The position numbers were made by a program, and so were the translations under genes. This document shows positions 46,562 through 54,338 of a stretch of 64,000 nt of DNA, piece by piece; the stretch's first letter is position 1, and every line of letters starts with the position of its first letter. Under the pieces are notes generated by a model, which was not told where the DNA came from, did not search any database, and saw nothing but the letters and a program-made list of their open reading frames with translations. This DNA is from a virus: IMG/VR virus record IMGVR_UViG_3300049847_000416, positions 31,141 to 95,140 of that record, one strand, 5' to 3'.

Positions 46562-47026
46562 ATGACTGACCCCCTCCACGTTCTATCTCTGTTCTTGCAG
46601 TTATTGGACCGTTTCACGCGACAAAAGCGAGAAGCGGTATCCTTGGAAGTGTACCTCAAACGCCACCCCAAGGGGCGGGCGCTAACCCCGAGTGAAAGGA
46701 ATTACTCAAACATGTTTTTGATTGCAGCCGACGGCGCTATCGCTGCCGCGATTCAGCCCGTGGACAAGTTCGGCAATGTGGCTCCTGTGGAAAACGTGGC
46801 ATGGCTGGTGTCTCCCTCCGAGATGGCCAGTATTGCCGTTGGTCCCGACGGCATGTCCGCCGTCGTGGTCCCGAACGGGATTCTCGGTACGTTTCAGATC
46901 AGCGTCTCGGCAGACGCCAAGATCGGCGATGGAGTCAAGCCGCTGGTCGGGATGTCGGAAGACATCCAAGTCGTTGCCGGCGAAGCTGCCACCCTCAAAA
47001 TCAACCTGACGACGAGTCCCAACTAA
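46562..47026 (+). CDS. Ig-like-domain protein
   Basis: A 154-aa protein. After a helical N-terminus (residues 1-45) comes a beta-sandwich resembling phage Ig-like modules: DKFGNVAPVENVAWLVSPSE, ASIAVGPDG and a final VVAGEAATLKINLTTSPN. Such modules decorate virions or surface proteins. Encoded directly before an exported protein, so the two may work together. Confidence 0.7.
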   Translation: MTDPLHVLSLFLQLLDRFTRQKREAVSLEVYLKRHPKGRALTPSERNYSNMFLIAADGAIAAAIQPVDKFGNVAPVENVAWLVSPSEMASIAVGPDGMSAVVVPNGILGTFQISVSADAKIGDGVKPLVGMSEDIQVVAGEAATLKINLTTSPN

Positions 47027-47033
47027 AGGGATT

Positions 47034-47072
47034 TGGCTGTGTGTCCTGGGACGCCTGGGACACGCAGCCAGC
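47034..47072 (+). terminator. Strong hairpin without T-run
   Basis: GGCTGTGTGTCC pairs with GGGACACGCAGCC around a 10-base loop, a 12-13 bp stem with one G-T pair. No T-run follows, so attenuation or protection of the upstream mRNA is as likely as termination. Confidence 0.45.
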
Positions 47073-47085
47073 GAATAGACACCAT

Positions 47086-47496
47086 ATGAACCTGCTCCTG
47101 CCTCTGCTGCTTCTGGCGCAGCCCATCGTTCAACGTGGGGATGTTATCACCCTGACAGTGTCCGTCATCTTGACGCCCAAGACGGCACGAACCTCCACGG
47201 TCGCTTGGGAGCTTGTCCCACCGGCAGGCTGGACAATTAGCGGATCCACCCCCGGTTCTGCGACCACGGCGGCGGGGAAGACGCTGCGGTGCAATCCCAG
47301 CTTTTCATCGTGCATTGTGTACTCAGCCGCACCAGGGATTCTGCAATCTGGTCCCCTGGCCACGTTCACGCTGACCGTACCCCCTACGGCAGCCCGGAAA
47401 AAGACGACGTTCTCATTCAGGAAAATTTCTGGGGCGACTGCCGGCGGAAAACCCGTGGCTATCGTGTTGGATCCTCTGACCGTGGTGGTGCAATGA
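47086..47496 (+). CDS. Exported beta-sandwich protein (cohesin-like)
   Basis: A 136-aa protein with a short signal peptide (MNLLLPLLLLAQ) and a mature part starting PIVQRGDVITLTVSVILTPK. The pattern, with later SGPLATFTLTVPP, resembles cohesin-type or Ig-like sandwiches. A single Cys pair is present (RCNPSFSSC). ATG 47086 has no clear binding site. An exported protein inside the rightward operon is notable. Confidence 0.7.
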   Translation: MNLLLPLLLLAQPIVQRGDVITLTVSVILTPKTARTSTVAWELVPPAGWTISGSTPGSATTAAGKTLRCNPSFSSCIVYSAAPGILQSGPLATFTLTVPPTAARKKTTFSFRKISGATAGGKPVAIVLDPLTVVVQ

Positions 47497-47828
47497 TCAA
47501 CCCGGACGACCTGGCGCAGTACTACGAAGAAGTGGTCACGGATCTACAGAAGAAAAACCCGTTCCTAGCCCCTGGCGTTCGTGACTCCCGGCTACTCTCC
47601 TGGGACTTGGCAAAAGAAGATAGCAAAACAGTACGAACGGTCTATTCCCAGACCGTTCCGCAACCGGCACAATCACTTCAGAGAAAGCCAGTGCCTGATG
47701 GTTATACGGTTTGCCACCCGCAAGTGCCGTACGCCGGGCTGGAAGTCAGCATAGTGTATTTTGAAGAGATCACAGAGATTGACAATGCAGACCACGAAAC
47801 CGAAAAACGTACAGCGGTTGATCGATAG
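47493..47828 (+). CDS. 111-aa hypothetical protein
   Basis: ATG 47493 overlaps the upstream stop (ATGA). MINPDDLAQYYEEVVTDLQK is helical; the rest is polar with VCHPQVPYAGLEVSIVYFEE. The last 44 bases overlap the next gene, so its true end function is uncertain. Confidence 0.65.
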   Translation: MINPDDLAQYYEEVVTDLQKKNPFLAPGVRDSRLLSWDLAKEDSKTVRTVYSQTVPQPAQSLQRKPVPDGYTVCHPQVPYAGLEVSIVYFEEITEIDNADHETEKRTAVDR

Positions 47829-48165
47829 GCTTCGCCGCTTACCAAACGGTGCCACCGCTGGTATTGAGAACGATCTCATGGCCAAATGGGAGCAGAAGCA
47901 CTCGGACTGCGGCACAGTAGGGTGTATCGCGGGCGAAGTCCTGCTGGAGTTCTCTCCCGGATACCCGTCTGCGTTGGGACGCTACCGGTTGCCGTTCGTC
48001 GAACACAATTTAGGGCTGACGATGCCCCAAACTTTGGACCTGTGCTTTCTCGACCGCTGGCCTGACAAGCTGAGGGCAGAGTTTCGGCGGGCAGCCCGAG
48101 CAAAGACACTGAAGAGTCAGCGGAACGTGATGATAAAGCGGCTCGAACTGCTGCTGGAGGACTGA
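47785..48165 (+). CDS. TTKPENV/CGTVGCIAGEA-family protein, copy 3
   Basis: A 126-aa paralogue: MQTTKPKNVQRLIDRLRRLP, HSDCGTVGCIAGEVLLEF near residue 40, then FLDRWPDKLRAEFRRAA and LELLLED. ATG 47785 lies inside the end of the previous gene, the price of placing it at the conserved MxTTKP start. Confidence 0.8.
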   Translation: MQTTKPKNVQRLIDRLRRLPNGATAGIENDLMAKWEQKHSDCGTVGCIAGEVLLEFSPGYPSALGRYRLPFVEHNLGLTMPQTLDLCFLDRWPDKLRAEFRRAARAKTLKSQRNVMIKRLELLLED

Positions 48166-48169
48166 TCTA

Positions 48170-48562
48170 ATGGAAACCACCAAACCTGAGAATGTGAAGA
48201 AGCTCATCGAGCACCTGAGACAGTTACCGGATGGTAACGTCGCGGGACTCGTAAACCCGATATTGATGGAGGTTCCAATCCAGGACCATCCGACCTGTGG
48301 CACCGTCGGCTGTATCGCCGGTGAGGCCTACATGCTTATGCTTGGGGAAGACGCCGTGAGCAACTTGCACTTGTCATGGCAGACCGTTGAGACCGCCGCT
48401 GAGGAGTGGTTGGGGCTGACCACGAGCGCGGCGTGGCGTCTATTTTACCGGAGTCACTGGCCCGAAGATATGGGACAGAGGTTGAAACCGGGGATGTCCC
48501 TAAACGAGCAGCGGGAAATCATGATCGAGCGGCTGGAAATGCTGCTGGAGGGCGAGGACTAA
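48170..48562 (+). CDS. TTKPENV/CGTVGCIAGEA-family protein, copy 4
   Basis: A 130-aa paralogue directly after copy 3: METTKPENVKKLIEHLRQLP, HPTCGTVGCIAGEAYMLM near residue 41, EEWLGLTTSAAWRLF and LEMLLEGED. Copies 3 and 4 are in tandem, pointing to duplication in place. Confidence 0.8.
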   Translation: METTKPENVKKLIEHLRQLPDGNVAGLVNPILMEVPIQDHPTCGTVGCIAGEAYMLMLGEDAVSNLHLSWQTVETAAEEWLGLTTSAAWRLFYRSHWPEDMGQRLKPGMSLNEQREIMIERLEMLLEGED

Positions 48563-48563
48563 C

Positions 48564-48941
48564 ATGAAAGCAGACATCAAGAAAAAGTGGGTTGCTGCGC
48601 TGCGCAGCGGAGAGTACTTACAGGCGTACTCTAAACTGCGGTCCGGTGCCCGCTACTGCTGCCTGGGGGTGCTGTGTGACCTGTACGCCAAAGACACAGG
48701 ACGGGGCAGTTGGATCGGAGACCACTTTGCTGTTAACACGGTCCACTATAACTTAGCGCTGCCCCGCGAGGTTCAGTCGTGGGCAGAGGTGCATAACGGG
48801 GTAATTGACTGCGGCACGGACACTGGCTTCGGCGAAAAGGTGTGGGCCTGTACCCTGAATGACATGCACAAAAAGTCATTTGCGGAGATCGCCGACATCG
48901 TGGAAAAAGCGACGACGGGCGATCTGAAGGAGACTCAATGA
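48564..48941 (+). CDS. KWVAALRSG...CCLGVLCD-family phage protein
   Basis: A 125-aa protein of a phage family recognisable by KKWVAALRSGEYLQAYSKLR and ARYCCLGVLCDLYAKDTG, with a C-terminal MHKKSFAEIADIVEKA. Function unknown in known members. It shares the small-protein Cys pattern of its neighbours. Confidence 0.8.
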   Translation: MKADIKKKWVAALRSGEYLQAYSKLRSGARYCCLGVLCDLYAKDTGRGSWIGDHFAVNTVHYNLALPREVQSWAEVHNGVIDCGTDTGFGEKVWACTLNDMHKKSFAEIADIVEKATTGDLKETQ

Positions 48942-49297
48942 ATCGACTGAACGAAGTTTTGCGTGGGGTAGACGCGGCTCAAGAACTGCTGGCTAAGGCC
49001 GAAAGCGAAAGAGACGCGTTTCTGACCCCTATCCTGGAAGCCCTGGAATTAAAGGGCAGGGTGGAGTCTTTCTATGTGGAAACCGCCGACAGGGTTAGTG
49101 TGACACTGACTGGATCACACCGTGGATACGGCTGGCACGATGACTTCACCATCCCTCTCGGCATATTCACGTGCTCTGATCCTGTGGAAGCAGCTAAGGC
49201 CTACAGGGCCAAACAGCGGGCGGATGATGAAGAACAAGCCCGGAAGGCCAAAATAGCGGAAGCTTTGCGCGTGCTGGCGGAACTCGGAGACCACTAA
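48938..49297 (+). CDS. 119-aa hypothetical protein
   Basis: ATG 48938 overlaps the upstream stop (ATGA). A coiled-coil start (LRGVDAAQELLAKAESERDA), a beta middle and a charged helical end. No family is recognised. Confidence 0.7.
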   Translation: MNRLNEVLRGVDAAQELLAKAESERDAFLTPILEALELKGRVESFYVETADRVSVTLTGSHRGYGWHDDFTIPLGIFTCSDPVEAAKAYRAKQRADDEEQARKAKIAEALRVLAELGDH

Positions 49298-49821
49298 TGG
49301 AAAACGCCATTGTTCCCGAGTCGCAAGACGGAAAAGAGCCCTGCGACTACGATTCTGCACTGAAAGCATTCGATGCCGGCCTGGCTGTGGTGCCGATTCC
49401 CTACGCCCTGATGTCCCTTGACATCGACTACGGCGTCAACAACGATGCACTAAACCGGCAGGGTATCAGCGATTACGACGTGCTAACCATCCCGTCCAAG
49501 AGTGGAAAGCCCGGACACAAGCACGTTTTGATAGATATTCGCCGGTTCGAGCACATTTTCAGCATGCCGATGAGTCAGCGGTCGTTTCTGGCGACATCGT
49601 TTGGGTCAGACCCCATTCGGGAGTTTCTGAGCGTCGAGCGGGCAGCGGTGGGCTACCCATACCCGTACAAACTGTTCATCCAGCCGGAAAAGTATGGAGT
49701 TGCCGCCGCGTGGGCAGTGAGACGGGGGCTGTCTCTGCCCTTCGTCACCAAAGCTGAGTATTTGGATGCGGTGGAAGCCCACAAGGCGCAGACCGAAGAC
49801 TTGGACGACCTCCCCTTCTAG
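49297..49821 (+). CDS. Possible small primase-polymerase-like protein
   Basis: A 174-aa protein. ALKAFDAGLAVVPIPYALMS leads to LDID (near residue 42), then LTIPSKSGKPGHKHVLIDIR. The order of an acidic DxD strand and a later SGxxxHxH strand resembles archaeo-eukaryotic primase-polymerase domains, though the protein is shorter than usual. It ends TEDLDDLPF, like the acidic tip of single-strand binding proteins. ATG overlaps the upstream stop (TAATG). The assignment is tentative. Confidence 0.7.
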   Translation: MENAIVPESQDGKEPCDYDSALKAFDAGLAVVPIPYALMSLDIDYGVNNDALNRQGISDYDVLTIPSKSGKPGHKHVLIDIRRFEHIFSMPMSQRSFLATSFGSDPIREFLSVERAAVGYPYPYKLFIQPEKYGVAAAWAVRRGLSLPFVTKAEYLDAVEAHKAQTEDLDDLPF

Positions 49822-49851
49822 AGGAAACACCTTAGTGAAATTGGGACTTAT

Positions 49852-49892
49852 GGGCTATTGGAACACTCAAGCTGACAGCCTAAACTGACTTC
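49852..49892 (+). promoter_or_regulatory. Promoter TTGGAA-17-TAAACT, not leaderless
   Basis: -35 at 49858-49863, spacer 17, -10 TAAACT at 49881-49886, preceded by GGGCTAT. At the leaderless position (49893) the sequence reads AGA, not ATG; the first ATG comes 16 bases later. Confidence 0.6.
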
Positions 49893-49908
49893 AGAAGCGA
49901 GAATAACC

Positions 49909-49941
49909 ATGCACACCACCAAACCTGAGAATGCAGAATGA
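49909..49941 (+). pseudogene. 10-codon remnant of the TTKPENV family
   Basis: MHTTKPENAE and a stop: the conserved first eight residues of the paralogue family, cut off directly. Its stop overlaps the next start (ATGA), so it may now act as a leader peptide. It shows how a family copy was lost while the start site was kept. Confidence 0.6.
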
Positions 49942-50351
49942 CACTCCGAGAAAAAGTACGAGCCGAACAAGTTCGCCGGAACGTTGCTAACCAAATCACG
50001 GAGGCCGAAAGAAAGCAGCGGCTGGCCGACGCGGACAAGCTGCAAGAAGCCCGCAAGTGGGTGAGACAGCGCTTGCAGTCACTGGACGGATGCGCAGGCG
50101 TACACGTGTACGTTTATGCCGGTTCCCGTGTGGCAATTCTGCGTAACGAGAAGGGTCGCGAGCTAGAGGTTATGGTGGACTGGTTCACCTACGGAGGATC
50201 TGACGAGGCGGAGCCGGTAGCCAAAAAGAATATCCGCGTTGTGCTCGCGGATACCCGGACGGGCCAGATAGGGGCAGACCTCTTGTTTGAGTTGGAGGAC
50301 TCCCAGATGGAAAACCTCGATAGGAAACTCACAGACTGGGTGTTGGGATGA
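49938..50351 (+). CDS. MTLxExxxAEQ-family protein, copy 1
   Basis: A 137-aa protein: helical N-terminus MTLREKVRAEQVRRNVANQI, WVRQRLQSLDG, a beta part with VAILRNEKGRELEVMVDWFT and the end LDRKLTDWVLG. Its neighbour is a clear tandem paralogue. Function unknown. Confidence 0.75.
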   Translation: MTLREKVRAEQVRRNVANQITEAERKQRLADADKLQEARKWVRQRLQSLDGCAGVHVYVYAGSRVAILRNEKGRELEVMVDWFTYGGSDEAEPVAKKNIRVVLADTRTGQIGADLLFELEDSQMENLDRKLTDWVLG

Positions 50352-50773
50352 CACTCCTCGAAAGCATCCAAGCCGAACAAGCTCGCCGTGGGCAAGAAGC
50401 GGAACAAGCTGCTGACTTAGCGAAGCGGCAGAGACTGGCCGACGACACGAAGCTGCGAAACGCCCGAAATTGGGTCCGAGACCGCCTGCAACCACTGGAT
50501 GGAAAACTCGGCCTAGACATCGTGTGGGACCAAGGTGACGTAACAACTGTAGCTATCCTGCACTCTAAGGGCCGTAAGCTGTTGGTGACAGTGGACTGGT
50601 TGTACTACGAATTCCGAGGGTCTGACGAAGTGGCTCCCGTAGACCTGAAGAACATCCAGGTGGTGCTCACAGACGTGCGGTATGGTCAGATCAGTTCGGC
50701 CCTCCTGTTGAGAGTGGACGACGAACACATGAAATACCTCGACAAGACACTCACAGACTGGGTGTTGAGGTAA
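50348..50773 (+). CDS. MTLxExxxAEQ-family protein, copy 2
   Basis: A 141-aa tandem paralogue of the preceding gene: MTLLESIQAEQARRGQEAEQ, WVRDRLQPLDG, VAILHSKGRKLLVTVDWLYY and LDKTLTDWVLR. ATG 50348 overlaps the stop of copy 1 (ATGA). Confidence 0.75.
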   Translation: MTLLESIQAEQARRGQEAEQAADLAKRQRLADDTKLRNARNWVRDRLQPLDGKLGLDIVWDQGDVTTVAILHSKGRKLLVTVDWLYYEFRGSDEVAPVDLKNIQVVLTDVRYGQISSALLLRVDDEHMKYLDKTLTDWVLR

Positions 50774-51391
50774 ATGCCTAAGCCGGCGTTAACGCATGAG
50801 GCCTACCTCGAACAGGTAGAAGACCGGGAGTACTCCCGGTTGGTGGCGGCGCTAGGACCATGTGACGCCGCTTTTCATGCTCGGGAACTGCGGGCTGCCG
50901 CTGAACACAACATCCGTGTTCTTCGTACGGCGGCCTTACTACACAAAAAGACATCAAGAAACGCTGGGGAGCGTGAGAAAGAAGACCAAGACATGACACT
51001 CGGAACTCTACTGGACACGTTCCAGAAGCTGAAAGAAAAACAGGCCAAAGAACAAGAGACGAAAAAAGAGCTTAGAGCGGCAGCAAAAGCCTGGCTGTGG
51101 GCTCACGTAGAGCCCCTGGAGGCAGAAGGCATCTCAGTGACAGGGCAGTATGGGGACGGGCCTATTGTGATCCGACGCCGCGATGGGTGCACGTGCTCGC
51201 TGTTCCTTGAAAAGGTATTATCTGGGGAGCTTGGCGTCCGGTTGTCCACCGCTCAACAGGGAACTCTCGCCCGCGACCCGGTCATCGTACCTGATGACAT
51301 GCGGATACCCACTGTGGACTCTGAACTGGTTAAGTGGCTGCTGAAGGGTGAAGTGCCCGAGGAATGGGACGGAGTGCTGCAATTTAGTTGA
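50774..51391 (+). CDS. 205-aa protein, probable fusion containing copy 3
   Basis: Residues 1-73 (MPKPALTHEAYLEQVEDREY...) are unlike the neighbours. From MTLGTLLDTFQKLKEKQAKE at about residue 74 the sequence follows copies 1 and 2 (WLWAHVEPLEAEG, then IVIRRRDG). ATG 50774 follows the stop of copy 2 directly. An internal ATG at the family start could also be used. Confidence 0.75.
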   Translation: MPKPALTHEAYLEQVEDREYSRLVAALGPCDAAFHARELRAAAEHNIRVLRTAALLHKKTSRNAGEREKEDQDMTLGTLLDTFQKLKEKQAKEQETKKELRAAAKAWLWAHVEPLEAEGISVTGQYGDGPIVIRRRDGCTCSLFLEKVLSGELGVRLSTAQQGTLARDPVIVPDDMRIPTVDSELVKWLLKGEVPEEWDGVLQFS

Positions 51392-51445
51392 GGTCAAGGT
51401 TTTTGTCAGAACGCAGGGGCCAAGTGGTCCCAGAAAGGAAACAAC

Positions 51446-51628
51446 ATGAAGAAATTCGCCGTGATTTTCATCCTCGCCGTGGGCGCGCTCGTCATGAACG
51501 CCTCCAATGGCACCCCGCATCCGAAACGGCTACCAAAGCCCGGTGATCGCCTGTGCGTCATCGTGCCGGCTGAAGGAAGTTGTGCGGGTTGCCATAACTG
51601 GTATCCCGCCGACTGTATCGACTTCTAG
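51446..51628 (+). CDS. 60-aa exported Cys-containing peptide
   Basis: MKKFAVIFILAVGALVMNAS is a signal peptide. The mature part (about 40 residues) contains four Cys (RLCVIV, GSCAGCHNW, PADCIDF). AGAAAGGAAAC stands before ATG 51446. A secreted small disulfide-bonded peptide is likely; its target is unknown. Confidence 0.75.
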   Translation: MKKFAVIFILAVGALVMNASNGTPHPKRLPKPGDRLCVIVPAEGSCAGCHNWYPADCIDF

Positions 51629-51643
51629 AACTCGCAGGATTCA

Positions 51644-51660
51644 GCGGCCTGGGTGGCCGC
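51644..51660 (+). terminator. Short hairpin after the exported peptide gene
   Basis: GCGGCC-TGGGT-GGCCGC, a 6-bp GC-only stem 16 bases past the stop codon. No T-run follows; a weak attenuator or mRNA end-protection hairpin is possible. Confidence 0.35.
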
Positions 51661-51710
51661 AGAAATGCGGTCACCCGCCACCCCACCACCCAAGAGAGGA
51701 GAAAATTTCT

Positions 51711-52172
51711 ATGGTAACCTACGAAGTGCAGTTGACGCGTACAAAAGACGCCCGAGAGGCATTGTCAGGCACGTTTGACCACGTAATCCTACGTGGTCCA
51801 CTATCCGGCTCCGAGCTTCAACGATGGCTAGACCGGGCTAGAAGCCGTTACAGCTTCACCTGGAACGGAGAGTCGTACTTTGTCACTAGCATGGTGGCGA
51901 CCCAGCACAATCCCCACCCAGCGGCCTACGACATTCTGGAAAAAGGCACATTGCTCGCCAGCGGCGGAAATTTCTGCATAATGCAGCACGAAAACAGCGT
52001 TTATACGCTGGTTTACGACAATAAATTCGCCACAGACGACAATGCCCACGCCGGTTGGAAAATTCAGCACGTAGAGCAGATAAAGAAAGAGTCCAAACCG
52101 GTCACCTTCGCCGACTTGAAAGGGCTATTTGCTGCTGATTCGTTCTTCGGACGGACAGACGAACAAACCTAG
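51711..52172 (+). CDS. 153-aa hypothetical protein
   Basis: ATG 51711 with AGAGGAG upstream; a GAAAATTTC site lies between the ribosome binding site and the start. MVTYEVQLTRTKDAREALSG begins a mix of strands and helices. No family is recognised. Confidence 0.7.
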   Translation: MVTYEVQLTRTKDAREALSGTFDHVILRGPLSGSELQRWLDRARSRYSFTWNGESYFVTSMVATQHNPHPAAYDILEKGTLLASGGNFCIMQHENSVYTLVYDNKFATDDNAHAGWKIQHVEQIKKESKPVTFADLKGLFAADSFFGRTDEQT

Positions 52173-52181
52173 GAGTATCCC

Positions 52182-52670
52182 ATGATCAACCCTGTTATTA
52201 AGATACAACTACCCGCCGCGTACCTACACAAGCTGTTTCCAGAAGGGTCAGAGGCTGAAGCCACCCTCGCCGCCGGCACACTAGCCAACTTCTCAAACGA
52301 GATGGCCCACCGTATCTCGCAGCAGATCATTAACCAAGCTGGCGGCATCAGCTATGTCCACCATATCGAGCAAAAATTGCTCGCGGCGTCCCCCTCCGCT
52401 TACACGAAACTCAGTGACACGTGGAAACAGTCCATCACCGCAAACGTGGAAGCCCTGGTGCAAGATTGGATCACCACCGAAGTGAACCGCGTTGTAGAAA
52501 CCGCCAAAGCCGGGATCCAGGACCGTGTGGAGCGCACCATTGCCAGTATGGTGGGGCAGGAACTGGTTGCCTGCCGGCTGAAGATTCGTGAAGCGCTCGC
52601 GGAAATCGTGCAGCAGGAAGTCAGCACCGCACAGGTCACGGTCGCCATCAACCCCAAGAAGCGGAAGTAG
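52182..52670 (+). CDS. 162-aa helical protein
   Basis: ATG 52182 with AGGAG upstream. Mostly alpha-helical with a conserved-looking start MINPVIKIQLPAAYLHKLFP and a basic last tail (NPKKRK). No enzyme motif is seen. Confidence 0.7.
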   Translation: MINPVIKIQLPAAYLHKLFPEGSEAEATLAAGTLANFSNEMAHRISQQIINQAGGISYVHHIEQKLLAASPSAYTKLSDTWKQSITANVEALVQDWITTEVNRVVETAKAGIQDRVERTIASMVGQELVACRLKIREALAEIVQQEVSTAQVTVAINPKKRK

Positions 52671-52691
52671 ACCCGTAGAAAGAAAATTTCC

Positions 52692-52907
52692 ATGACTGAA
52701 CAGGCGCAGGATAGTTTATGGCAACAAGCAAAGCAACGGAGGTATCTTCGTTACGCCCGCGAGAGCGTTATCAGTGCCGCGAAAGCCTGGGTAAACTTTG
52801 AAGACGACGGCTTGGCCAAGACGGCACATTTGCAGGAACGATACAACAGCCGGCTAGTAAAGGCGGTTACCCGCCTGGAAAAGCTGGAGGCCCGTGATGC
52901 CGGCTGA
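52692..52907 (+). CDS. 71-aa helical protein
   Basis: ATG 52692, preceded by a GAAAATTTC site and an AGAAA stretch. MTEQAQDSLWQQAKQRRYLR is helical and basic. The end overlaps the next start by 11 bases. Confidence 0.65.
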   Translation: MTEQAQDSLWQQAKQRRYLRYARESVISAAKAWVNFEDDGLAKTAHLQERYNSRLVKAVTRLEKLEARDAG

Positions 52908-53295
52908 GAATAACCGGCTGCTGTGTGATTGGTTGGGAATTCCAGCAACCGATTCCAACTACTGCGCCACGTGCGATCACTCCTCCAGGATGCACGAAGA
53001 GGACTGGTGCGGGGTGGGGGCTTGCGACTGCTCCCTGTGGGTTGCCGCTAAGATCTACCCGGATCTAGCCTCAGAAACCGGCTTCTGGGTGCTTCGAAAG
53101 GCATTGCTGGTCAAGGGTTACCGCGTAGAGTTGGACAGCGATGACCGCGCGTACGTATTCAATGATAACAACCTGGCGGTAGGCCCTGGGCCAGTCCCCC
53201 ACACCGCTTTATTCCGGGCAGCCTGGGCGCTCCGCACTAAGATGCAGGAACAAATGGCTAATGAACAAGCAACTAGTCGGACGGAGGCCAAATGA
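52897..53295 (+). CDS. 132-aa protein with zinc-finger-like Cys/His cluster
   Basis: ATG 52897 with CTGGAGG upstream (GTG 52894 is also possible). NYCATCDHSSRMHEEDWCGV followed by GACDCSLW gives five Cys and two His within 30 residues, near residue 24-50. The rest is a mixed fold. Zinc binding is likely, function unknown. Confidence 0.75.
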   Translation: MPAENNRLLCDWLGIPATDSNYCATCDHSSRMHEEDWCGVGACDCSLWVAAKIYPDLASETGFWVLRKALLVKGYRVELDSDDRAYVFNDNNLAVGPGPVPHTALFRAAWALRTKMQEQMANEQATSRTEAK

Positions 53296-53570
53296 CACCG
53301 ATTGAAGACTTCGGGATGCGGATGGAACTACCATTCAAGAACCTGACCAACGACGAGTTTCAGGAGTGCTGCGATTTCGTTGAGGTCATGAAGTTCATGC
53401 GGGAACAGTCCGCCCCGGTTCCAGAGAGTAACGACGAACTGCGCCCTCTGCTGAAGGCCTGGATCAAGTACAAGCGTGCCGAACTGAGGGTCCAAGTGAC
53501 TAAGATGCTGGATCAGCGCCGGCAGGAGCGTGAGTTTCGTCCGCCCACAGCCACCATCTGGTGCAAGTGA
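53292..53570 (+). CDS. 92-aa hypothetical protein
   Basis: ATG 53292 overlaps the upstream stop and follows ACGGAGG, much like the coupling sites at 45.6 and 45.8 kb. A charged helical protein (LLKAWIKYKRAELRVQVTKM). No family is recognised. Confidence 0.7.
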   Translation: MTPIEDFGMRMELPFKNLTNDEFQECCDFVEVMKFMREQSAPVPESNDELRPLLKAWIKYKRAELRVQVTKMLDQRRQEREFRPPTATIWCK

Positions 53571-53591
53571 CCACAGACAGAAAGGAACAAG

Positions 53592-54329
53592 ATGACGACA
53601 CCAAACACGAATGAAGGGCGGGCTTACGAAATTTTCCGCCAGCACGCCGAAGCGATGGAAACCGCCCAGCGCATTGACCGGGCGAAGAAAATTGCGGAAG
53701 AACTGTCCACATCGAAGCAGTGGATTGAGGACGTTCGCAAACAGATCGATTACGTGCTGCAATCCACGGATAACCAAGACGCGTTCACGGAAGCTGTGCA
53801 CGGGGCGCTGGTGCAAGCGTATGTCGCCGGCAAGTTCTCGGACTCAACAGCCAAGCTGGTAGCCAAGCAGCCCGAGCCGAAGCCCCAACCGCCGCTTTAC
53901 GGCAACTTGATCGAGGTGCTCAGCGATCAGTGCGCCCACCGGATCTTTAAACTGTGGTGGTTGACCGATGCAACTCAAGAGAACGAAGCTTGGAAGCGTC
54001 ATGTTGTGTCAGATCTCATCTCCGAGGTGAGCCGGGACGTGTTAAACCCGAAAGAGCCTGACTCCGACTACTTCGCTTACACCTACGCTTCCACCAAGGA
54101 AGCGCTTGCGGTCGCGAAAGCCATCCATGAGTACCTTCAGGAGAACGCGTACAAAGCAAAGCGGGGATCGATTTCCGTGATTGCCCGGCTCGACGGTACG
54201 TGTGAGGTTCAAGTCCTGGCGTCAATCATACGTGGGCTGCCTGGAATTGCAGAGATCGCCCGGAAAGATGGCCGCTTGATCCAGTCACCTCTCTGCTTCG
54301 GGCCAGTCACGAACAAGAACAAACTGTAG
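53592..54329 (+). CDS. 245-aa hypothetical protein
   Basis: ATG 53592 with AAAGGAAC upstream. N-terminal helices (IFRQHAEAMETAQRIDRAKK), a proline linker (KQPEPKPQPP) near residue 95, then a mixed domain. No motif is recognised. Penultimate gene of the rightward operon. Confidence 0.7.
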   Translation: MTTPNTNEGRAYEIFRQHAEAMETAQRIDRAKKIAEELSTSKQWIEDVRKQIDYVLQSTDNQDAFTEAVHGALVQAYVAGKFSDSTAKLVAKQPEPKPQPPLYGNLIEVLSDQCAHRIFKLWWLTDATQENEAWKRHVVSDLISEVSRDVLNPKEPDSDYFAYTYASTKEALAVAKAIHEYLQENAYKAKRGSISVIARLDGTCEVQVLASIIRGLPGIAEIARKDGRLIQSPLCFGPVTNKNKL

Positions 54330-54338
54330 GGGCATCCG

